A stretch of 64,000 nt of DNA from positions 310,001-374,000 of the forward strand of contig NZ_AP019373.1 in assembly GCF_004323595.1 (NCBI RefSeq). The letters run 5' to 3'. Position numbers and translations under genes: made by a program. Origin of the DNA: Sulfuricystis thermophila (GTDB taxonomy: Bacteria > Pseudomonadota > Gammaproteobacteria > Burkholderiales > Rhodocyclaceae). This document shows positions 56,972 to 64,000 of the stretch, in pieces. Each line of letters starts with the position of its first letter. Within the stretch, counting starts at the first letter, position 1. The notes beneath the pieces are model-generated. The model saw nothing but the letters and a program-made list of their open reading frames with translations, ran no database searches and was not told the DNA's origin.

Positions 56972-58111
56972 TCAGAGGATCGGCACGGAAAGCTGGTGTT
57001 CGCCGCGCTCATAGACGACGTTGGCGCGGCCGACGATCAACGGGTCGAGCGGGCCGATGCGTTCCGGGTCTTTCTTCGCGTAGGGCAGCCGGTGCAGCAC
57101 ATAGCGCATCGCCTGCAGCCGCGCGCGCTTCTTGCAGTCCGACTTGATCACCGTCCACGGCGCATCGGCGGTGTCGGTGTAGAAGAACATCGCCTCCTTG
57201 GCCTTGGTGTATTCCTCCCACTTGTCGAGCGAGGCGAGGTCGATCGGCGAGAGCTTCCACTGCTTCAAGGGGTGCACGCGGCGCTCCTTGAAGCGGCGGC
57301 GCTGTTCCTCGCGCGAGACCGAGAACCAGAACTTGATCAGATGGATGCCCTGGCGCACCAGCATGCGCTCGAATTCGGGCGCCTGGCGCATGAATTCGGA
57401 GTATTCGGCATCGGTGCAAAAGCCCATCACGCGCTCGACGCCGGCGCGGTTGTACCACGAGCGGTCGAACAGCACGATCTCGCCGGCGGTCGGTAAGTGC
57501 TGGATGTAGCGCTGGAAATACCACTGGCCGCGCTCGGTCTCGGAAGGCTTTTCCAGCGCCACGACGCGCGCGCCGCGCGGGTTCAGGTGCTCCATGAAGC
57601 GCTTGATCGTGCCGCCTTTACCGGCCGCGTCGCGCCCTTCGAAGAGGATCACCACCTTCTGGCCGGTGTCTTTCACCCAAGCCTGCAGCTTGAGGAGTTC
57701 GACCTGCAGCCGGTATTTCTGCCGCTCGTAATTGCGGCGCGTCATCAGGTTCTTGTAGGGGTAGCCGCCGTCGCGCCAGTCGGGGGAGAGCTCGAGATCG
57801 GGATTGGCGCCCTGATCGATTTCGAGCTGCTTTTCCTTGATGAGCACGCGCAGCAGGCTCCTCGCCTCCTTGGGCTCCAAGCCCGAGAGCAGATCGCGCA
57901 TCGCCGCGAGCCGCGATGCTTGCGCAGCATCGACCGCCTCGGCGACGACGTGCGTTTCGATGTGCGCCTGGGAATCGGTCGGGCCGATGTCGCCGGCGCT
58001 GGCGGGGCGCGGCAGCGCCTTGCCCATCCGGGCGGCGATTGGGCCAGATGGGCGGCGTGGCTTGGGGGACTGGTCAGCGGAAACGGTGGTGGTTTTCGTG
58101 GTCGATTTCAT
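56972..58111 (-). CDS. ppk2: Polyphosphate kinase 2 (PPK2 family)
   Basis: 379 residues from ATG 58111; upstream in-frame codons belong to the small partner gene's region. The first ~90 residues are low-complexity and variable. The PPK2 domain (about 110-360) shows Walker A 'FEGRDAAGKGGTIKRFMEHL', the lid and Walker B 'FDRSWYNRAGVERVMGFC' and 'SVSREEQRRRFKERRVHPLK'. It transfers phosphate between polyphosphate and nucleotides. Its ATG overlaps the stop of the small Cys-rich gene (ATGA), so they are co-translated. Confidence 0.93.
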   Translation of the reverse strand: MKSTTKTTTVSADQSPKPRRPSGPIAARMGKALPRPASAGDIGPTDSQAHIETHVVAEAVDAAQASRLAAMRDLLSGLEPKEARSLLRVLIKEKQLEIDQGANPDLELSPDWRDGGYPYKNLMTRRNYERQKYRLQVELLKLQAWVKDTGQKVVILFEGRDAAGKGGTIKRFMEHLNPRGARVVALEKPSETERGQWYFQRYIQHLPTAGEIVLFDRSWYNRAGVERVMGFCTDAEYSEFMRQAPEFERMLVRQGIHLIKFWFSVSREEQRRRFKERRVHPLKQWKLSPIDLASLDKWEEYTKAKEAMFFYTDTADAPWTVIKSDCKKRARLQAMRYVLHRLPYAKKDPERIGPLDPLIVGRANVVYERGEHQLSVPIL

Positions 58112-58311
58112 GGCTGCCTCCCCGATTCGTCGTCGATATCGCTCGTCTGCGCGCGCGCCTGTTTCTCGCGCAGGCGCTGGTTCTTCTCCTCGTTGGCGAA
58201 GACGAAGCGCCCGGCGAGCACGCAACCCTTCATGCCCGGATCGCAGGGCAGGTTGTTGATCCTCGTGCAGATGTCATTGACTTCATGTGGGCATCCCCAG
58301 CCGCCGGCCAT
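58108..58311 (-). CDS. Small Cys-rich protein encoded ahead of ppk2
   Basis: 67 residues. The N-terminal half holds four cysteines with fixed spacing ('GCPHEVNDICTRINNLPCDP' then 'GMKGCVLAGRF'), a likely metal-binding knuckle. The C-terminal half is charged ('ANEEKNQRLREKQARAQTSD'). It overlaps ppk2 by four bases and starts 12 bases after the pyrF stop. I do not know its function. Coupling suggests a partner or regulator of PPK2. Confidence 0.78.
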   Translation of the reverse strand: MAGGWGCPHEVNDICTRINNLPCDPGMKGCVLAGRFVFANEEKNQRLREKQARAQTSDIDDESGRQP

Positions 58312-58323
58312 GTTTCTGCCTCC

Positions 58324-59172
58324 TTATCGATAACGGTTGATCTCGTCGCGCGTCTTTTGCGCCACCCGGCGCGCGGCCTCGGCGAAGTCTTCTCCGCGAC
58401 TGGCATAGAGGATCGCGCGCGAGGAGTTGATCATCAGCCCGGTGCCGGCAGCCGTCCGCCCGGCCTTCACCGTGGCCTCGATGTCGCCGCCCTGCGCGCC
58501 GATGCCCGGCACCAAGAGCGGCATCTCGCCGACGATCTGCCGCACACGGGCGATCTCGCCGGGGAAGGTGGCGCCGACGACGAGGCCGCACTGGCCGGTC
58601 GTGTTCCATTCCTTGGCCACCTTCTCGGCGACGAGCTCGTAGAGTGCCGTCCCCGTGCTGGAGCAGTCCGGCTGTGCCGTCCTGCTGGCGCCGACTTTCA
58701 GGAACTGGAAATCGCTGCCGCCGGGATTCGAGGTGCGGCACAAGAGGATCACTCCCTTGTCGGCGTAGGCGAGCCAGGGCTCGATTGAATCGCGGCCCAT
58801 GTAGGGGTTGACGGTCACCGCATCGGCCTTGTAGCGCTCGAAGGCTTCGATCGCGTACTGCTCGGCGGTCGGGCCGATGTCGCCGCGCTTGGCGTCCAAG
58901 ATCACCGGAATGTCGGGATGGAATTCGTGGATGTGATGGATGATCGCCTCGAGCTCGGCTTCGGCGCGCCGTGCCGCAAAGTAGGCGATCTGCGGCTTAT
59001 AGGCGCAGACGAGGTCGGCCGTGGCATCGACGATCGCGGTGCAAAAGCGAGTGATGCGGTCCGGCTTGTCCTTCAGATGCGCCGGAAACTTCGCCGGATC
59101 GGGGTCGAGGCCGACGCAGAGCAGCGAATCGTTCTTCGCCCAGGCCTGGGCGAGCCTCTCGGTGAATTTCAT
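58324..59172 (-). CDS. pyrF: Orotidine 5'-phosphate decarboxylase (type 2)
   Basis: 282 residues from ATG 59172, overlapping the glnS stop (ATGA). '[20 protein letters not shown]', '[20 protein letters not shown]' and '[20 protein letters not shown]' (catalytic Asp-Lys-Asp) identify the type 2 PyrF family. '[20 protein letters not shown]' leads into a segment with the 24-bp repeat (58675-58698), read as [16 protein letters not shown], where the family normally has a short loop. It makes UMP. Despite the insert the frame is intact and the C-terminal blocks ('[20 protein letters not shown]') are normal. Confidence 0.93.
   Translation of the reverse strand: MKFTERLAQAWAKNDSLLCVGLDPDPAKFPAHLKDKPDRITRFCTAIVDATADLVCAYKPQIAYFAARRAEAELEAIIHHIHEFHPDIPVILDAKRGDIGPTAEQYAIEAFERYKADAVTVNPYMGRDSIEPWLAYADKGVILLCRTSNPGGSDFQFLKVGASRTAQPDCSSTGTALYELVAEKVAKEWNTTGQCGLVVGATFPGEIARVRQIVGEMPLLVPGIGAQGGDIEATVKAGRTAAGTGLMINSSRAILYASRGEDFAEAARRVAQKTRDEINRYR
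58675..58698 (+). repeat. Dispersed 24-bp repeat, copy 17 (inside pyrF)
   Basis: TGCCGTCCTGCTGG followed by CGCCGACTTT. A second TGCCGTCC with a GTGCTGG-like continuation lies 20 bases away at 58655, suggesting a partial tandem copy. Read in pyrF as KVGASRTA. Confidence 0.85.
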
Positions 59173-60845
59173 TTCCAGGTGTCTTTCAGCCCCACGGTGC
59201 GGTTGAACACCGGCGCGCCGGGTTTGGAATCGACGCGGTCGGCGACGAAGTAGCCATGACGCTCGAACTGGAAGCGCTCTTCGGGCTGGGCGTCTTTCAG
59301 CGCCGGCTCGCACTGGGCGGTGAGGGTGTTCATCGACGCTGGATTGATGTCGTCGAGGAAGTCGCGCTCGGCGCCCGGATTGGGCACCCTGAAGAGGCGA
59401 TCGTAAAGACGCACGGGCGCGGCATGGGCGTGCCGCGCCGAGACCCAGTGAATGTTGCCCTTGACCTTGTAGGCATCCGCTCCCGGCGTGCCGGACTTGG
59501 AATCCGCGAAATAGTTGCAATGCACGGCGATGACGTTGCCGTGCTCATCTTTGTCGCAGCCGGTGCACTCGACGACGAAGCCGTAGCGCAGCCGCACGCG
59601 GTTGCCGGGGAAGAGGCGGAAATAGCCCTTGGGCGGATGCTCGGTGAAATCCTCGCGCTCGATCCACAGTTCCTTCGAGAACGGCACGGCGCGCTTACCC
59701 CATTCCGGCCTTTGTGGGTGGTTGGGTGCGGAGCATTCCTCGGAGCCGTCTTCCGGATAATTGTCGATGATCAGTTTCAACGGATCGAGCACCGCGATGC
59801 GGCGCGGCGCGGTTTCGTTCAGCACCTCGCGCTGGCATTCTTCGAACACCGAATAATCGATCAGCGATTCCGACTTGGAAACGCCGATCGTCTCGGCAAA
59901 GCGCCGAAAGCCCTCGGGCGTATAGCCGCGCCGGCGCGCGCCGACCAGCGTCGGCATGCGCGGGTCATCCCAGCCGGCGACGTGCTTTTCCTCGACGAGC
60001 TGGATGAGCTTGCGCTTCGAGAGCACGACGTAGGTGAGGTTCAGGCGTGCGAACTCGATCTGCCGCGGCAGGGGACGCTGCAGACAGCCCAGGTCGGCGA
60101 GGTTTTCCAACAGCCAGTCGTAGAAGGGGCGCTGGTCCTCGAATTCGAGCGTACAGATCGAATGCGTGATGCCTTCGAGCGCATCCTCGATCGGATGGGC
60201 GTAGGTGTACATCGGGTAGATGCACCAGGCATCGCCGGTGTTGTGGTGTGTCGCGTGTTTGATGCGGTAGATCGCCGGGTCGCGCAGGTTGATGTTGGGA
60301 CTCGCCATGTCGATCTTGGCGCGCAGCACATGGGCGCCGTCCGGGAACTCGCCGGCCTTCATGCGGCGGAAGAGATCGATGTTCTCGGCGGGAGTGCGGT
60401 CTCGATAAGGAGAATTCTTGCCCGGCTCGGTCAGGGTGCCGCGATGGATGCGCATCGCCTCGGCGCTTTGCGAATCGACATAGGCGAGCCCCGCCTCGAT
60501 CAGCTTTTCGGCGAATTCATACATCTTGCCGAAATAGTTCGAGGCGTAATACAGATGCGGCCCCCAGTCGAAGCCGAGCCAATGCACGGCGTCGATGATC
60601 GAATCGACGTATTCCTGCTCTTCCTTCTCCGGGTTGGTGTCGTCGAAACGCAGGTGGCAGACACCGCCGTAATCCTGGGCGAGGCCGAAGTTGAGGCAGA
60701 TCGACTTGGCATGGCCGAAGTGCAGGTAGCCGTTCGGCTCCGGCGGGAAGCGCGTGCGGATCGTCGCGTGTTTGCCGGACGCGAGGTCGGCATCGATGAT
60801 GTTGCGGATGAAATTCGAGACGGCTTTGCTGTCGGGTTCGGCCAT
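59169..60845 (-). CDS. glnS: Glutaminyl-tRNA synthetase
   Basis: 558 residues from ATG 60845 ('[15 protein letters not shown]'); a TTG three codons earlier is possible. The class I HIGH motif is seen as '[20 protein letters not shown]' (about 34-53), the KMSKS equivalent as '[15 protein letters not shown]' and the anticodon-binding beta-barrels as the C-terminal half. It charges tRNA-Gln directly, as expected for beta- and gammaproteobacteria. Divergent from hrpA with 59 bases between starts. Confidence 0.97.
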   Translation of the reverse strand: MAEPDSKAVSNFIRNIIDADLASGKHATIRTRFPPEPNGYLHFGHAKSICLNFGLAQDYGGVCHLRFDDTNPEKEEQEYVDSIIDAVHWLGFDWGPHLYYASNYFGKMYEFAEKLIEAGLAYVDSQSAEAMRIHRGTLTEPGKNSPYRDRTPAENIDLFRRMKAGEFPDGAHVLRAKIDMASPNINLRDPAIYRIKHATHHNTGDAWCIYPMYTYAHPIEDALEGITHSICTLEFEDQRPFYDWLLENLADLGCLQRPLPRQIEFARLNLTYVVLSKRKLIQLVEEKHVAGWDDPRMPTLVGARRRGYTPEGFRRFAETIGVSKSESLIDYSVFEECQREVLNETAPRRIAVLDPLKLIIDNYPEDGSEECSAPNHPQRPEWGKRAVPFSKELWIEREDFTEHPPKGYFRLFPGNRVRLRYGFVVECTGCDKDEHGNVIAVHCNYFADSKSGTPGADAYKVKGNIHWVSARHAHAAPVRLYDRLFRVPNPGAERDFLDDINPASMNTLTAQCEPALKDAQPEERFQFERHGYFVADRVDSKPGAPVFNRTVGLKDTWK

Positions 60846-60904
60846 GATCGACAAGGGACTGAATCGAGGAGCGAATTCTACCGTCGCGGCGTAGAATCCG
60901 CCCC

Positions 60905-63900
60905 ATGAAGTTCGATGCGCAAGCCCGCCGGGCGGCCCGTCCGGCGATCGGCTACGACGAGAGCCTGCCCGTCAATGCGCGGCGCGCCGAAATTGCGCAG
61001 GCGATCGAAAAGCATCAGGTCGTCGTGATCTGCGGCGAGACCGGCTCGGGCAAGACCACGCAATTGCCGAAGATTTGCCTCGACGTGGGCCGTGGGCTGA
61101 CCGGCTTCATCGGCCACACCCAGCCGCGCCGCATCGCCGCGCGCGCGACTGCCAGCCGCATCGCGCAGGAGCTGAATAGCGAATTGGGACGTTACGTCGG
61201 CTACAAGGTGCGCTTCACCGACCGCACCTCACCCGAGAGTTACATCAAGCTGATGACCGACGGGATACTCCTTGCCGAGACGCAGTCCGATCCGTTGCTT
61301 CGGCAATACGATACGCTGATCATCGACGAGGCGCACGAACGCTCGCTCAACATCGACTTCCTGCTCGGGTACCTGAAGTCGGTTCTGGCGCGACGGCACG
61401 ACTTGAAGCTCATCGTCACCTCGGCGACGCTCGATGCCGAGCGCTTCAGCAAGCATTTCAATGACGCGCCGGTGATCGAGGTCTCCGGCCGGCTCTATCC
61501 GATCGAGATTCGTTACCGGCCTTTCGACGAGAAGAAGGACGTCGATCTCAACGATGCGATCGTCGCCGCCGTCGAAGAAGCCCACCGCACCGGGTCGGGC
61601 GACGTGCTGGTGTTCCTGCCCGGCGAGCGCGAGATCAGGGAAGCGGCCGAGGCGCTCAGGAAACACCATCCGCCTGGCCTCGAAATCCTGCCGCTCTATG
61701 CGCGCCAGACCGCGCAGGAGCAGGCGCGCGTGTTCGCGCCGCATCAGGGCCGGCGCGTGGTGCTGGCGACCAATGTCGCCGAGACCTCGCTGACCGTGCC
61801 GGGCATCCGCTACGTGATCGACACGGGACTGGCGCGCATCAAACGCTATTCCCATCGCAACAAGGTCGAGCAACTGCAGGTCGAGGCGATCTCGCAGGCG
61901 GCGGCCAACCAGCGCGCGGGCCGCTGCGGCCGCGTCTCCTCGGGCGTCTGCTTCCGTCTCTATTCGGAAGAGGATTTCGCCAAGCGCCCGCGCTACACCG
62001 ATCCCGAGATCCTGCGCGCCTCGCTGGCTGGCGTGATCCTGCGCATGAAGTCGCTCCATCTCGGCAATGTCGAAGACTTCCCTTTCCTCGAGCGCCCGCT
62101 GCCGCGCATGATCGCCGACGGCTACCAGTTGCTTGCCGAGCTGGGCGCGATTGATGAAACGACGAAGGAGCTCACGCCCATCGGTCGGGAGCTGGCGAAA
62201 CTGCCGCTCGATCCGAAGATCGGCCGCATGATCCTCGCCGCGCGCGACTTCGGCTGCCTCAAGGAAATGCTCGTCATCGCCGCGGCGCTCTCCACCCAGG
62301 AGCCGCGCGAACGGCCGCAGGAGCAGGCGGGGGCGGCCGATCAGGCGCACGCGAAATGGAAGGATGAGAAGTCCGAATTCCTCTCGTATTTGAAGCTCTG
62401 GGCCGCCGCCGACGAGGTCTGGAAGCACGAGAGCAGCAGCAAGCAAAAGCAATGGTGCCGTGCGAACTTCATCAACTGGTTGCGGCTGAGGGAATGGCGC
62501 GACGTGCATGGGCAGTTGATGACGCTGTGCCACGAGCACGGCTGGAAGGAGAATCAAGTCGCCGCAAGCTTTGAGTCCATCCACAAGGCGCTCCTGACGG
62601 GGCTTTTGGGCCACATCGGCCTGATCAACGAGGAGGATAAAAATTATCTTGGCGCGCGTGGCATCAAGTTCTGGATCCATCCCGGCTCGGCGCTCGCCAA
62701 GAAGGCGGGGCGCTGGATCGTCGCCGCGGAACTCGTCGAAACCTCGCGCCTCTTTGCGCGTTGCGTCGCCCGGATCGAGCCCGAGTGGCTCGAACAGGTC
62801 GGCGCCCATCTCATTCGCCGCCATGTCTATGAGCCGCACTGGGAGAAAAACGCCGGCCAGGTGGTCGCCTACGAGCGCGTGACCCTGCATGGTCTCACGC
62901 TGCATGCCAAGCGCCGCATCCACTATGGTCCGATGGACCCCAAGCTCGCTCGTGAGATCCTGATCCGCGGTGCGCTGGTCGAAGGCCAGGTCACCGACGA
63001 GTGGCTGAAGAGGTGGCCATTCTTGCAGCACTACCAGAAACTCAAGGCCGAGATCGAGCACCTCGAACACAAGAGCCGTCGCCCCGATGTGCTCGTCGAC
63101 GACGCGCTGGTGTTCGCCTTCTTCGACGCACGCGTGCCGGCCGGCATCTATTCGCTCGCCGCCTTCGATCATTGGCGGCGCGAGGCGGAACGGGAAAATC
63201 CGCGCCTGTTGTTCCTCGAAAAAGACCAGCTGATGCGGCATGAAGCGGCGGGCATCACCACCGAGGCCTTCCCGCCCTACCTCGAATTCCGCGGCCAGCG
63301 TTTCAAGCTCGCCTATAAGCACGACCCGGGCAGCGCGGATGACGGCGTCACGCTCGCGCTGCCGCTCGCGGCCCTCAACCAGGTGCCGGCCACGCGGCTC
63401 GAATGGCTGGTGCCGGGGCTGCTCAAGGAAAAAGTCGTCGCGCTCATCAGGACCCTGCCGCAGAAATACCGCCACCGCCTGCAGCCGATCGACGCCTTCG
63501 CGGAAGACTTCTGCGTAGCCGAACATGACGACGATGAGCCTTTGGTCAAGGCGCTCACCCGCGCGATCGAGGAGAAGATTGCTTTGAAGCTGCCGCTCGA
63601 TGCGCTGCGTCCGGGCGAGTTGCGGCCGCATCTGTGGATGAACTTTCGGCTGCTCGATGAACATGGCGGCACCTTGGCGATGTCGCGCAATCTCCACGAG
63701 CTGCGCGCGCAGTATGGCGATCGGGTGGCGCAGGCGTTTTCGGCGGCGGAGCTGAAAGTCGGCGCTGGCGGGACGGCACCGCCGACCGAGAAGTCGACGG
63801 CGTGGACCTTCGCTACGCTGCCGGAGCTGATCGAGATCGAGGTCGGCGGCCGAACGGTGATCGGCTTTCCGGCGCTGGTCGATGAAGGCGACGGCGTGCG

Positions 63901-64000
63901 CCTCTCCGCCTTCGACACCGAAGAGAAGGCGGCGTGCGAACATCGCCAGGGCTTGGCGCGCCTGTTTGCCTTGCAGCTCAAACCCCAGGTGCAGGCGATC
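60905..64000 (+). CDS. hrpA: ATP-dependent RNA helicase HrpA, 3' end cut by window
   Basis: 1032 codons are present, open at the right edge. DEAH-box motifs in order: 'VICGETGSGKTTQLPKICL' (I, about 37-55), 'TLIIDEAHERSLNIDF' (II), 'TSATLDAERF' (III), 'TNVAETSLTVPGIRYVIDTG' (V) and 'NQRAGRCGRVSSGVC' (VI). The helicase-associated and OB-type DUF3418 regions follow ('RRIHYGPMDPKLAREIL', 'LLFLEKDQLMRHEAAGITTE'). E. coli HrpA is about 1300 residues, so about a fifth is missing. The 24-bp repeat at 63755-63778 is read as KVGAGGTAPPTEKST in the C-terminal region. Confidence 0.95.
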   Translation, partial: MKFDAQARRAARPAIGYDESLPVNARRAEIAQAIEKHQVVVICGETGSGKTTQLPKICLDVGRGLTGFIGHTQPRRIAARATASRIAQELNSELGRYVGYKVRFTDRTSPESYIKLMTDGILLAETQSDPLLRQYDTLIIDEAHERSLNIDFLLGYLKSVLARRHDLKLIVTSATLDAERFSKHFNDAPVIEVSGRLYPIEIRYRPFDEKKDVDLNDAIVAAVEEAHRTGSGDVLVFLPGEREIREAAEALRKHHPPGLEILPLYARQTAQEQARVFAPHQGRRVVLATNVAETSLTVPGIRYVIDTGLARIKRYSHRNKVEQLQVEAISQAAANQRAGRCGRVSSGVCFRLYSEEDFAKRPRYTDPEILRASLAGVILRMKSLHLGNVEDFPFLERPLPRMIADGYQLLAELGAIDETTKELTPIGRELAKLPLDPKIGRMILAARDFGCLKEMLVIAAALSTQEPRERPQEQAGAADQAHAKWKDEKSEFLSYLKLWAAADEVWKHESSSKQKQWCRANFINWLRLREWRDVHGQLMTLCHEHGWKENQVAASFESIHKALLTGLLGHIGLINEEDKNYLGARGIKFWIHPGSALAKKAGRWIVAAELVETSRLFARCVARIEPEWLEQVGAHLIRRHVYEPHWEKNAGQVVAYERVTLHGLTLHAKRRIHYGPMDPKLAREILIRGALVEGQVTDEWLKRWPFLQHYQKLKAEIEHLEHKSRRPDVLVDDALVFAFFDARVPAGIYSLAAFDHWRREAERENPRLLFLEKDQLMRHEAAGITTEAFPPYLEFRGQRFKLAYKHDPGSADDGVTLALPLAALNQVPATRLEWLVPGLLKEKVVALIRTLPQKYRHRLQPIDAFAEDFCVAEHDDDEPLVKALTRAIEEKIALKLPLDALRPGELRPHLWMNFRLLDEHGGTLAMSRNLHELRAQYGDRVAQAFSAAELKVGAGGTAPPTEKSTAWTFATLPELIEIEVGGRTVIGFPALVDEGDGVRLSAFDTEEKAACEHRQGLARLFALQLKPQVQAI
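63755..63778 (-). repeat. Dispersed 24-bp repeat, copy 18 (inside hrpA)
   Basis: Minus-strand orientation, TGCCGTCCCGCC followed by AGCGCCGACTTT; one difference from the majority form. hrpA reads KVGAGGTA. Confidence 0.93.

Noticed and set aside
57991-58017. A further repeat copy in the ppk2 N-terminal region
   Set aside because: Only the central CCGCCAGCGCCG matches well; flanks do not, and such strings are common in GC-rich low-complexity coding DNA.
61229-63943. Open frame of 904 codons antisense to hrpA
   Set aside because: Same reasoning: hrpA is a certain gene with all helicase motifs, and the antisense protein has shadow-like composition.

Overview
The window is a 64 kb piece of a GC-rich betaproteobacterial chromosome. 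The gene families, the pilS-pilR-ampD order, the alanine/lysine-rich histone H1-like protein and the lutABC and ppk2 neighbourhoods suggest a Rhodocyclales/Nitrosomonadales-type environmental organism; this placement is inference from family resemblance, not a phylogeny. No phage, integrase, transposase gene, rRNA or CRISPR array was found. Coding density is very high and many neighbouring genes overlap by 1-16 bases.

Layout. 1-9.3 kb (minus strand): an eight-gene envelope glycan operon (heptosyltransferase-like GT9, GT4 glycosyltransferases, a polysaccharide deacetylase, the MsbA lipid flippase) with a divergent WaaE-like GT2 gene at 9.3-10.1 kb. The distal part of the operon (about 1-3.7 kb) is visibly poorer in G+C than the rest. 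10.3-15.8 kb: ClC chloride channel, thiC, an alpha-carbonic anhydrase with a long linker, mutY, tRNA-Gly(CCC). 15.9-21 kb: octaprenyl diphosphate synthase, tRNA-Pro(CGG), a small membrane protein, the PilS/PilR two-component system and AmpD. 21.5-27.5 kb: histone H1-like protein, an aminotransferase, GTP-dependent PEP carboxykinase and malic enzyme MaeB (the PEP/pyruvate/oxaloacetate node). 27.6-31.7 kb: a MITE-like element, a D,D-endopeptidase and the lutABC lactate oxidation operon. 32-43 kb: ion and membrane homeostasis genes (P2-type ATPase, two CPA2 antiporters, an NhaD/ArsB-like permease, LemA, two TPM proteins, UspA, a DapB-like reductase). 43.4-49.6 kb: MFS carrier, CbiX-like chelatase, RND efflux pair. 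49.8-53.5 kb: DUF4202 protein, a VapBC pair fused by overlaps to a beta-hydroxyacid dehydrogenase, FKBP and aminotransferase chain. 53.5-64 kb: EttA, CcdAB, an Hpt-HD protein, PPK2 with a tiny Cys-rich partner, pyrF, glnS and hrpA (cut by the window end).

The most unusual feature is not a gene. A roughly 24-bp sequence (TGCCGTC, a few variable bases, then GCCAGCGCCGACTTT) recurs about 18 times between 7.6 and 63.8 kb, on both strands, in intergenic gaps and inside at least twelve unrelated genes. It has no stop codon in any of its six frames, so it is read as short peptides such as KVGAGETA or AVSPAPTF. A second family consists of three snap-back elements (10.1, 20.3 and 49.7 kb). They share TGCTGCGCG after the left arm, but each has its own private complementary arms, and the left arm abuts or includes the stop codon of the upstream gene. 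Together with the MITE-like element at 27.6-27.8 kb these are the best candidates for undescribed biology here.
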